Below are positions 1-9,426 of a stretch of 64,000 nt of DNA, piece by piece. Each line of letters opens with the position of its first letter. The first letter of the stretch is position 1. The stretch covers positions 42,077 to 106,076 of the forward strand of contig JBNGIO010005977.1 of the NCBI GenBank assembly GCA_049999805.1, given 5' to 3'. This stretch comes from Folioceros fuciformis. Lineage: Eukaryota; Anthocerotophyta; Anthocerotopsida; Anthocerotales. The notes under the pieces were generated by a model. It worked only from the letters and a program-made list of their open reading frames with translations. It did no database searches and had not been told where the DNA came from. The position numbers were made by a program, and so were the translations under genes.

Positions 1-259
1 ACCATGGACAGATTGGGACGATTCGACCAGAGATGAGATGCGTAAGTTCTAGTTTTGACTTAAACTATTTCATATTAGATAGTTTTATACTAAGTATTTG
101 TTGGTGGGTTGTTGCAGTACTATATTTTACGAAATATATAAATGTTCTGGACTAGGAGCTAATAGCACTAATTTTCCAAGTTATATACGAGAATTATTAA
201 AGGAGGAAGCAAAACCATTTATATCTTTGTTTGTTATAGATGGTGATAGTTGGGCTTGA
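1..259 (+). pseudogene. Pectin methylesterase 3' end, probably broken duplicate
   Basis: The window opens inside the penultimate exon (1-41, encoding PWTDWDDSTRDE), followed by an intron (42-117) and a last exon (118-259) encoding the PME C-terminus, with motifs KCSGLGAN, PSYIREL and FVIDGDSW before a TGA. It is a close copy of the end of the gene at 55191-56574. Here the 5 bases agatg are tandemly duplicated just before the splice donor, so the exon junction no longer keeps frame. The FYG motif has also become FYE. Because the 5' part lies outside the window, an alternative splice that rescues the frame cannot be excluded. Read as a decaying tandem or segmental duplicate. Confidence 0.7.
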
Positions 260-540
260 CTTACCTATGATGTTCTCATTCATAATTTAATATTAGAAGC
301 TAACTAACTTTTCAACTAAATTTTGTTTAGGAACGTAGAATATTTTAATTAGTTTAGACGACCTTCTTTTTACGGCCAAGTTATTGTTTCTTTAGGAAAA
401 CTATGTTGGCACTAAACTGACTGAAGAAAGATCATTGCAAGCATAGACCAAAATAAAGAGTATATTTTAAAGTGCTCTTAAGCTATTTTTTTTCTTCCCA
501 CATGTAATTCTAATAGGTCATCCTATTCCCATGAAACACT

Positions 541-825
541 ACTAATTTTGGATGGAGGTNNNNNNNNNNNNNNNNNNNNNNNNNNNNNNNNNNNNNNNNN
601 NNNNNNNNNNNNNNNNNNNNNNNNNNNNNNNNNNNNNNNNNNNNNNNNNNNNNNNNNNNCTTATCTCTATTGTCACATATCATTTTAACAAGGACAAGTG
701 ATAAGCTTGTCACTAATTATTTTGGATGGAGATATCTTGGTGCTTATCTCTATTGTCACATATCATTTTAGCAAGGACAAGTGATAAGCTTGTCACTCTA
801 GTGGATGATAATCTTAACCTCCACT
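541..825. repeat. 83-bp tandem duplication abutting a gap
   Basis: The segment 660-742 is repeated at 743-825 with few changes (cttatctctattgtcacata begins both). The bases just left of the N run (541-559) resemble the end of the same unit, so at least two and a half copies surround the gap. The homologous flank at about 56880 has only one copy. Confidence 0.75.
560..659. other. Assembly gap (100 N)
   Basis: One hundred N, a conventional fixed-size gap, placed inside an 83-bp tandem repeat. The repeat probably caused the break, so the true length here is unknown. Confidence 0.97.
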
Positions 826-1796
826 CAAAGATAATTGCAATGAGTCTAAGATAAAGTTGTAGATGTTGAAGAAGACACCCTTTAGAAGATGTCTTGTTGT
901 GCTCGCAAGTCACATAGATTTGACATCTTATGGTAAGATATGTAGCTTGTTGCTATTTTGCTATCTTGAAACCTCTATGGCTAGCATTGTGCGTTAGTAA
1001 GTCATATTATAGCATAAAGGGTCATCTCTCCAATTTGGGAGAGCGATACATTTCTATCACAGACCCAAAGTAGGTATTAAGTGGTGAACCAAACTTCCCT
1101 TGTTATTGCTGACAAGACTTACTTTCCTTTGAAAGAGCTTCCTTCTTGTTACTGTTAACAAGCCTTACATTCCTTAGAAAAGGCTTTAAGACAGGGCAAG
1201 TAATCCATTTCAACATAGACCTAAGCCATTGATAGAGACTAAAAAGTTTGTCCAGAAATATTGTATTTTAATTTTTTTTCTTATTTTTATAATACAAACT
1301 TACAGCAATATCACTTCATCACAAGTTAAATTGATGAAATATCACAGGCATGAATGAACATATCAAAGGATTCATGACTTTTGACTTGTACGCGACTCGT
1401 AATTCGAGTATTATGAAATAAATAAAATAGAAAATGATGGAACATATCTTAATCCCATTGCCTGTAGTGGGCTTTTGAACAGTTGGATTCCATCGAGAGA
1501 GTCGGGAGACCTAAAAAAGAATCAAGTCGGATCGTACGGTACCATTCGCTATTGACAGCCCTAGAGGGCGTTATTACAGCGCGCGGAAACGTTTCGGTAT
1601 TCCCTCCGACAAACTGCGCCTATAGTGATAGTTTGATCTGTGGAAAGTTCCAGGTTTTCCCGCATTGTCCATCTTTCTCTCTGACGTCGCTTGGGACGCA
1701 ACACTCGCGTCTCGCGTTCTGGCACTGCTCGTACCGGAGCGTTCTGCTGCTCGTTGTTGCCCCGTCGGAACCTCGTCGACACGCCCGAAAGAAGCT

Positions 1797-3227
1797 ATGA
1801 GGTATGGCTTGCTGCCCTTCCTGCTGTGCGTGTCTGTTTCCAGCGGCATGGCCTTTGTGCGTCACGCGGCCTGGAAGCGGTCCGGTTGCCAGTTTTAGCG
1901 GCTCCATATCATGAGGCTTGTGGTTGGCGACGGTGTTAGGGTAAGCGGGAGTGCATGGGTTGTTTGTTGTACTGATTTGGCCGTGGCTTGCATGTTGTGA
2001 CAGTCGGCACCCTGAGGTTGTTTGGGCCCAGAGAACGGACCAGGTCTTCGTGACTGTGGAGTTGCCGGATGCCAGGAACCCGAAAATTAAGCTCGAACCG
2101 GAGGGGAGGTTGACGTTTTCTGCTACAGCTGGTCCCGAGAATCAGGCTTTCGAGCTCGACCTGGAGCTGTTCGATAAAGTGAATGTTGAGGTGAATTTAA
2201 AATTCTATGATTTGTGTTTGAGAGTTTGGTTAGGGGGTCTTTTGGCTTTAAGTGTGGCATCTCGTGCAGTGTTGTGATTCCCTTCTTTTTTTGTGTCTTC
2301 AGACGAGCAAAGTAAATGTGAGTTTGCGGCACACATTGATAGTTATAGATAAGGAAATCAAGGTATGGTGGAAGAGGCTGTTGAAGGCTGAGGGCAAGAC
2401 ACCTCCGTATGTCAAGGTGGACTGGAATAAGTGGGTGGACGAAGATGATGAGAAAGATGCTCCTAAGCGTATGCTTTCTTGACGAAACTCTGCGCACGTT
2501 GGTCAAGTCTCGCAGCAGTTTCACAGGTCAATATCACTTGTTTTGTTTTGTGTGCTGATTTCTCGTTTCCTCGTGTTCGCATTCATGTGCAGTTGACAAC
2601 TTTGATTTAGGGGGCATGGAAGACTTCTCGGTATGTTTAGCTTGTCTTTCGATCGTGTTTTTACATTCTATTTTGGCTGCATGTTGAGCTCGTGGTTCGG
2701 TTGCTGTGTTCTTGAGGGCTGTCTGGGTGCTTTGCCTACACTATTCGGTGAAGAATGCGTAGCATTCTCTGATATGTCATCAATGGGTCTCTGGTACAGG
2801 ACTTGAATGTGGGAGGACCCGACAGCGATGATGAAGAGGATGAAGGTATGCTTTGTAAGTAAATGATAAAGCTGTCTTAGCCTGTTATCAGCATGCCACC
2901 TCAGTCTGTGGAAAGTGTTCCTTTCTCCAGCGCCATATATGGCAAGACGCACACTTTGAAGTGACCTGTTGGTGCACAGCATCAGATATGTGATGCAATG
3001 CATGTTTGCCATCAATCACTAGGCAGGTGAATTTGGAAATGTATGTGGATTCGGGTCATCCTTGCATCTTGGCCATAGGCGGTCTTGCTTGGAAGACTTG
3101 CACTAGTATCAGCGGGTGTCTTGCACTAGTATCAGCGGATTAGTCCGGTGGTTTTGTGTTCGTGGCTTCCATGTTGATCTTGTGGTTTTCTCGTGCAGAT
3201 CTTCCAGAGCTCGAGAAGGCGACCTAA
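1797..3227 (+). CDS. p23-type HSP90 co-chaperone, CS domain
   Basis: Co-chaperone that binds ATP-bound HSP90 in the cytosol and nucleus and slows client release. Six exons: 1797-1801, 2004-2190, 2303-2468, 2593-2630, 2800-2845 and 3199-3227, which join in frame to 156 residues. The first exon is only ATG plus two bases (ATGAG|gtatgg) and splices to give [12 protein letters not shown], the usual plant p23 start. Further hallmarks are [42 protein letters not shown] and a C-terminal acidic tail (GGMEDFS, then [17 protein letters not shown]). Length and tail fit plant p23-1/p23-2. Product identification is firm. Exon limits are by hand, and exon 1 rests on frame and family similarity. Confidence 0.9.
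3098..3138 (+). repeat. 22-bp period tandem repeat in p23 intron 5
   Basis: cttgcactagtatcagcgg occurs at 3098 and again at 3120, two direct copies within the last intron of the p23 gene. Confidence 0.85.
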
Positions 3228-4504
3228 GGAACTGGTTATGGATTGGCATGTGTTGCGCCAAAGAATTCCGACTCTCTGGAGCTCGGAGGGTCCTTGACGC
3301 CTGCCTCTGAGCTCTCTGCCTTGACGCCTGCCTCAGAGCTGTCTACTGCATGTACGTTGTACATTGTGCTGTGAGAACACCTCGTTTGTATTCCGGAGAG
3401 AAGAAGGTAGACAACAATATTTTATGGTCTTGGAAGGTCGTTCGGGGAGTTGAGTATTGTGAGTATTGTCCTGTCGCTACGAGGCGTGTCAGTTCTCGCC
3501 TTTGAACGAGTCGCACTCAGGAAAACCCCGTGACAGCCGTTAATTCACCCTCACGTGCGTCAGGAGACAAAGGCTGTGAAAGATGAAGAGGGATGCACTG
3601 TGTGAATGTGCGGAGAACAAAGATGAACAACTGTATGCTTGTGCTAAATCAGTAAGAACGCGGTACTTCAGTGTCAGAGTCGGTGGAACATTTCTCTCGA
3701 TGTGGTATGCAAGAAATTTGCGGCTAATGCATCTAGGACTTTGGTGGCAGTAGCCGGATCGAACGTCGTGATCGGACCAGCGACTAACCGCGCCACCACA
3801 CCCTCTTTCGATAAATCCTTACATGCATATGGGATCCCCAGAAGGCTAATCTCCCACTTTTAGTATACTGTACTACCTTCGAAGGGAGATTGGCGTTCAA
3901 GTAGGCGAATCTTTCGTTCCGGTCCGTTAACTTGAAGGCCGGAGGTTTGGAGTGTGAAATGCTGACAGGACCGGTAAAGTTTTGAATACGCCGAGTAGAG
4001 ATGAAACTTTAGTGCATAGTAAGAGACTGCGATCTGGAGGCAAGCGACTTTTGAATTGTGTGGACAATAAAGACGCATCTGGACAGAGACGGCTTCGAGA
4101 ACTCTGCCTTCGAATCAGCTAGAAAGCCATAAACCATGCCTGTCTTATCGATCGGGCTCAGATTGAGCGACCAATACAGTCGCGCAGAATTCATTCCAAA
4201 ACCTTAGAGCCTGAGGTAATTCAGATAAAAGAATGATGGATGTGAGACGAGTTCTCATGGGAAATATGATCTGCACAGACATCTCATGCACAAAGCTACA
4301 GGTTGGAAACACCCAAGTGTTTTCTTCCCATGACTACTTGGAGTTCGTGTCCACAGGAAGCACCCCATAGTGTTCTCACTCCGCATCTTGAGATATGAGA
4401 AGTATAGACAGCTAGCGTTACCACCAGAAGACTGTGGAGAGCTGCCTACTCCGAAACTTCACCTGACCTCCAGGTGTCTGGGAGGGAGAAATGTGTGAAA
4501 ATAG
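3228..4504. other. Convergent intergenic region
   Basis: Lies between the 3' ends of p23 (+) and the translocator (-), so it should hold both 3' UTRs and terminators. No conserved coding frame seen. A tRNA-like segment near 3743-3802 was considered and rejected. Confidence 0.6.
3292..3345 (+). repeat. 27-bp tandem repeat in p23 3' region
   Basis: Two adjacent copies of a 27-bp unit starting ccttgacgcctgcctc, just after the p23 stop codon. Probably in the 3' UTR. Confidence 0.85.
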
Positions 4505-5863
4505 TCACTTGTATCTTCTCTTCGCTTCGCTGTATAGAATCACTCCAAATACAGTCAATCCGTAACCTAACATCCCTACCACAGAGACCGGGTTTCGAAA
4601 GAGCAAAATTGAGACTACGACAGCCACAGCTCCCTTGGCGTTGCCAAGAACCTGGTAGGAGTACACAAGTCAGCTTCACCAGTTCATTTGAAATAATTGA
4701 AAGAACACCAAGAAACGCACACAGGTCGTGGAGGGCCTCTGCATAAAACCCCCTCACCTGCAGTGTCAAAGCGCTGGTGTGTTTCGTGACCAAAAAGTTT
4801 GTCAAGTTGACAAAGTAAGCCAAGGCCGAATTTATGAGGAGCAATAAAATGATCCCGATGTCTTGCCTTGCAAGAGCAATAGTGATGCCAAGAACATTTG
4901 GTTCTAGTACAAGAGTGGCTGGCAAAAGCACAACTACGGCGATAGGTGCCATGTACAGGAGGAGGTTCATCGAATTCAGCTTTTCTCTGCCACGTAAAGA
5001 GATGGGATGCAATTTAGCAAAACAGATGTTGTGCTGTCTGCTTTCGTTGGCTGGACAGTAGATGGAAACAAGAAAGGCTACTCACCCCTCTGAAGACAGT
5101 AATATCCCCTGCAGCACAGACTTGAGAGCCCTTGCAGCCGTGGCTGCGATACACATGATAAATCCGTACAGATGAAAGCTTGGCTCCCCCTGCAAAACAG
5201 AGCCACGTCACAACAGTAAGAGGAACATTCGCACACAAGATTTGAGAAAGTTGTACAACCAGATCAGATAGTCACAGTGGATCCAATCACGCAAGGATAT
5301 GGAACCACAGAGGTAGAAACACGGAAGCAGATACAAAGAACTGTGTAGGCAGGAAAGTCGCGAGTTGCAGCACTGATAGCTGGACATAGCCTGGTAAACA
5401 AGAGAGCAGGCAGACTTACCCCACTAGCAATGACAACCCCGGCCACCACCGGCACCAGTGACAGATAGACCTGCCATGTTTCTCGCCGAAATGTCATGAC
5501 GTAGGCAAATACCGCCGTGAAAAAGGGAGTAGTGGCTCCTATTGCCTGATTGAAGGAAACTGGCAGGAATCGGAGAGAAATGTTGCCGCTGACAACGGAT
5601 GCACAAAACACAACACTCAAAGCTGATATTTTCATGAACTGCGTCTTCGATCTGATTGTCTGCATTGGCACGAGCTTCATCCAGGCAATTGCAACGTAAC
5701 TGAAGAGCGCACAGGCGGACATGTGACACATGGTGAGGAATATCGGAAATCTGAAGCCATAATTTCCCAGCAGATACTTGTTCAACAGCAACACTCCAAT
5801 ATTGGAGAAATACCAAGATCCAATAGCCGCGATCGTGAACACCCCTTTTGTGCCTGCTGCCAT
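4505..5863 (-). CDS. Nucleotide-sugar/triose-phosphate-type translocator
   Basis: Drug/metabolite-type antiporter of the plant TPT/NST family, nearest to the Arabidopsis At5g05820/At3g11320/At1g12500 group, members of which are known as Golgi UDP-uronic acid transporters. Four exons on the minus strand: 5863-5420, 5189-5086, 4986-4758 and 4651-4505, joining in frame to 307 residues, the usual length. About ten hydrophobic segments. Diagnostic stretches: [97 protein letters not shown] and a C-terminal EAKRRYK with lysine at the end, as in Golgi/ER-cycling members. Start is the ATG at 5863, since the longer frame begins with GTG. The exact substrate cannot be told from sequence. Confidence 0.92.
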
Positions 5864-8235
5864 GGTGGCCACCAGCTTAAATCCCGCTCCCCCCTCGCTC
5901 TGATCCCCTGTACGAAAAACTACCTACCTCAAGCTAACCTACTTCTAGCACAATCTTTTCCATCCCTATCCAGACTCCCGCGGAGAACAACCGACACCGT
6001 TCCCAGCTCACAAGCCGTCTCCTGCACAAGGAGCATAGCAATCTGCAGCTGAAAAATGGATCCGCCGCAGGCAATAACTACCAGCCCCTCCTCCTAGCTC
6101 GTGCCTATCATGTCCAGAACTGACCTACTGACTCAGACTTTCCCTCCCACTCCAGGCCTCCCCTCTCCTTCCTGTATCCGATCTGGCAGAAAACAAAGCT
6201 GCCGGGCATGATCTAGTCACCGGTCTCCCCTCCCGCAGATTCACCACCGCAGGCCTCTCAATCCAATAGCGCAATGCTCGCCTTGTATCCGCACAAGCTA
6301 CTACTCCATCTTCGAAGCGCGGCTTCCCGTCCCTAAAACTTCACCTCAAATCAAGGCACAGTTCCCGATCCTGCGTATCACTGTGCCGCGAGCAGAACTC
6401 TCCAAACTGACCTTGGCCTATCCTGCTCAGGCACAAACAATTTTATGGCCTGCGCCGAGAGCGTGGGACGAGACACCAGCACCGAAGGCAAATCGAAGAC
6501 AACCAAATGTGAGCTAGCAGCAAAGGTCGGTAGAGAGAAGGGAAAAAGAAGGAAAAAAAAAAAACAACTCGCTGTTCTTACTCGATTACCAGCCAATCAG
6601 ATAAGTAGTGTGTGCCCATAGCCTCGGCCAGTTCCGGGTCGCAAAGAGCGACGTAATGGACAGTATGGGAGGGCGTCCCAAGTCCAAGCGCTTTTTTTGA
6701 GAATACATATGGGGGACTTAGGAGAAAAGCTTCGGAATAGTAGAGGCATTAAGAAAAAAGGGAACGGACCCGCGACTATTGAACATCCAAGGATTATGGC
6801 GGATTGGGAGGCTGATGATTCTGCATTTGAGACGCGACTCGTGGAATTCGATTAACAGAGTGATGCTAGGGTAAATGAGATTTCAGCGAGTTTGTCGGGA
6901 CTCGCGTGCGAGCTGGGTAGAGCAGGGTCCTGATTTTGTTGGCCTGCGGGGTCCTTTGTTTTCGCGCAGAGGGGCCATTATACCTCCTTTATGGCTCCTG
7001 CCGACAGACGGGGTTAAGGCGCCGGGCCAAGGCCCACGACTCGCGTAACACACGTGGGAGCACGTTTGCGCCTGGCGTAGCCGTGGATCCCGCGCATCCA
7101 CGGCTGGACGTGCCTTTCCTTCACGACCCTGGCTAGGGTACTGTCTCTGGTTAGGTGTCACAGCTCACTCATTGGCCGGGCGTGTATGTACGTTGCCTCC
7201 AAATTGTCAACAGCGACGGTGAACGTGTGCGATGATCGGGAGCGCACTCGTATGGAACCTCGAGTTGCTGCAGAAATTGCACGAGGAACACGACCTTGCG
7301 CACGACCTTGTGCAGTCTTGAAGGAATTCCATTCTTCTGCCAAACCTCTGCCGGCCGAGGTCATGGAAATCGCTGTAGAATTCTTCGTAGATGCGAGAAG
7401 CAATTGTTGCATCCATGTGCGATATGAAAATGGTACCGCATCCGTCGAATGGACCACTTCCTTGCTCTGGAAATGCATGAAAGATGCTAGAAGCACTTGT
7501 TTCATCAATCCCCGATAGGAGAGTTAGTACCTGATTTGTCGAATGGAACATTTCCTGCCTTGGTGCATGGAATTCCGGTTGGGAAAGATGTCGTCCAGAA
7601 AGCGGATCGCTCTTGCAGAAGAAGAATCCGTCGGTAAGCTCTGGCTGGATGGAAGGTTAGCATAATTCCCTGCTTGTTGTGGCCAACACAAGCGTCACCT
7701 TTCAATGCTTCAATACCACGAACGCGCTCTGGTTTCCAGCTGGATGGCACCTTCACCAGAAAAGCAATTTTTGCCTTGTAGGGGCACGGTCATCAAGACG
7801 ATGTCCGAACCTTGTGAACGAGCTACGATAAATTTTTGTCTCCGACAGGGATCTACTGAAGGAGGACTGTCACTCTTCGCGTGCCAAGACTCGGGTGCGA
7901 TTTGTGCGACCTGATCACGACCCGTGAGCTCAGATCGCGTCGACGGGGCGGCTTGAATTCGCGATTTTTGGAGGAANNNNNNNNNNNNNNNNNNNNNNNN
8001 NNNNNNNNNNNNNNNNNNNNNNNNNNNNNNNNNNNNNNNNNNNNNNNNNNNNNNNNNNNNNNNNNNNNNNNNNNNNCCCTACACACATGCTGTACATTTG
8101 TGTGAAGTTGTAGGCAGCGCGTTTGGTGGAGCTCGAATCCGTGGCCGCCTTAGTCACAGACACCGCCAGTCGTGAGCCTTCGGTGGTAGAGTGATTGTCC
8201 TCTTTCGACATTGAGCAGCAGGTACTTGCTTCGTG
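5864..8235. promoter_or_regulatory. Divergent intergenic region, translocator/EMC6
   Basis: About 2.4 kb between two divergently transcribed genes, so it should contain both promoters and 5' UTRs. It includes a 100-N gap (7977-8076), so a further small exon or gene could be hidden. Short frames such as 6378-6596 (-) and 7186-7518 (+) show no recognisable domain. A degenerate internal repeat lies at about 7390-7510 (gatgcgagaagca and gatgctagaagca). No individual element can be assigned. Confidence 0.45.
7977..8076. other. Assembly gap (100 N)
   Basis: Fixed-size scaffold gap about 160 bp upstream of the EMC6 start, probably in its promoter or 5' UTR. Confidence 0.97.
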
Positions 8236-8995
8236 ATGGCAGGGCGGGCGAGGGTGGAGGCCACGCAGACTGATGGTGGTTTCGATGAAGTTCCGGCTTA
8301 CAGTGCGGAGAACATGCAGCACAACATGAGAATCGTGTATTACAGGTCTGTTACGGTGCTGAGGAACGTCCTGGGGCTGTCTTGTGATGGAGACCTAGCT
8401 TGAAGCTGCTTGCACACGTTTTCAATTGTGGCTCATGGTCCCGTATGGTTGGCTGTTTTTCATTGTGCCTACGGGATTATTGCTGGCTAGGTCTCCACGC
8501 TAATATTTTGCAAGCTTGCTACTTGCTGCAGCCGGACGTTTCTGGCCATCATTGCCGGGGTGGTTGCTGGAGTTTTAGGCTTGACTGCATGGTCTGGATT
8601 TTTGTGCTACATCGTGATCATGCTTCTCGGATCTGTTGCCCTAGCTCTGAAGGCTGGCTTCAGGGTCTCCACTTACTTCGACTCAAAGCAACGGGTGTTT
8701 TTCGATGGTGTAACTCAAGGTTTCATGGTGTGTATCAGTGTATGCTGCTGTTCCTGGTGTTGCTCTCTCATCGGTTCGTCAGGCACTGACTTGGGATCTT
8801 GTTCTGTGCTGTCGCCATCTCCCTGAAGTCGTTTGTTCTTTTCTGGACGTATCCTTCAAAGCTCAGCGTCATTTTTGCCCTTTCTGTTTCTGTTTTTGCT
8901 AGGGTCATGAGATTCAATGCTCCTTATGCCACGTCACTCCTTGGCTTCTTTGATACATACCCAGCTTTGCTTACGATATTGTGCACATATTCTGA
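8236..8995 (+). CDS. EMC6: ER membrane protein complex subunit 6 (EMC6)
   Basis: Small membrane subunit of the EMC, which inserts transmembrane segments of client proteins at the ER. Four exons: 8236-8345, 8532-8727, 8829-8848 and 8965-8995, joining in frame to 118 residues. Visible family hallmarks: SAENMQHNMRIVYYSRTFLA, IIAGVVAGVLGLT, a second hydrophobic segment FLCYIVIMLLGSVALALKAG, then STYFDSKQRVFFDGVTQGFM and the conserved end SFVLFWTFAYDIVHIF. Exon 3 is only 20 nt and exon 4 is 31 nt including the stop. Without these two joins the C-terminus reads into intron, and a simple frame from 8799 gives a false 85-residue tail. Splice sites are GT-AG throughout. Confidence 0.92.
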
Positions 8996-9426
8996 TGACG
9001 GTTGTTCAATTCTTGGGCTCCGGGATTTCCCGCACTTTGTAACAAAATTTTGCTGAGATGCACTGGCTACTGAGAGTCCTCGATCCGTTTTTTTCTCGGA
9101 AGGCTCGATTTTGCATTTGTTTGTGACTTCGATCCTTTCGGGTATTCGTCCCGTTGCTTTACTGACTCGTCTATGCGTATGCTTCCTAGCTTCCTGTAGA
9201 AGGCCCCCTCTCGACAAGCCTCCTTTCAACCTCTGCGAATCTCGTGATAGCGACTACTATGAAGGTTGCCTGTATGCAATATTGCATTACGAAACAGGAC
9301 GCAATTTGACCATTAGACGGCAGAGAAGGTCTAGTAGAAAAGAACACCAGAGTTGACTGCGTTTCGTTTATCATGGCCTGACACTGGCAAAAGAATTGAG
9401 GGTACACACAGGAAGAGAAGGCACTT
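8996..9426. other. Convergent intergenic region
   Basis: 431 bp between the ends of EMC6 (+) and the ABCG gene (-). Presumably two 3' UTRs. No coding signal seen. Confidence 0.6.

Larger units (their letters stand above)
260..1440. other. AT-rich flank duplicated from the PME locus
   Basis: Non-coding, AT-rich. Blocks of it match, in order and orientation, the sequence downstream of the second PME gene (56575 to about 57460): for example the stretch with gatggagatatcttggtg and the one with gtggt(g/c)aaccaaa. The duplicated unit therefore extends about 1.1 kb beyond the PME stop codon. Similarity fades towards 1200. No gene seen. Confidence 0.65.

Noticed and set aside
510-713. Frames spanning the N runs (also at 7853-8322 and 35282-35732)
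   Set aside because: The length is created by N translation. Only the RBR exon around 35454-35553 has real coding sequence on both sides.
3743-3802. tRNA-like segment on the minus strand with A-box-like tggcgcggttagt and B-box-like gttcgatcc
   Set aside because: Only about 60 nt between the ends of the possible acceptor stem and no proper anticodon arm. At best a tRNA-derived SINE scrap.
6378-6596. Minus-strand frame with a signal-peptide-like start (CFFFFLLFPF)
   Set aside because: The hydrophobic run comes from a poly-A tract, and it lies in the 5' region of the translocator gene with no homology.
8799-9056. Independent 85-codon gene downstream of EMC6
   Set aside because: Its beginning is EMC6 exon 3 and the rest is intron. 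The true end YDIVHIF is in another frame at 8965-8995.
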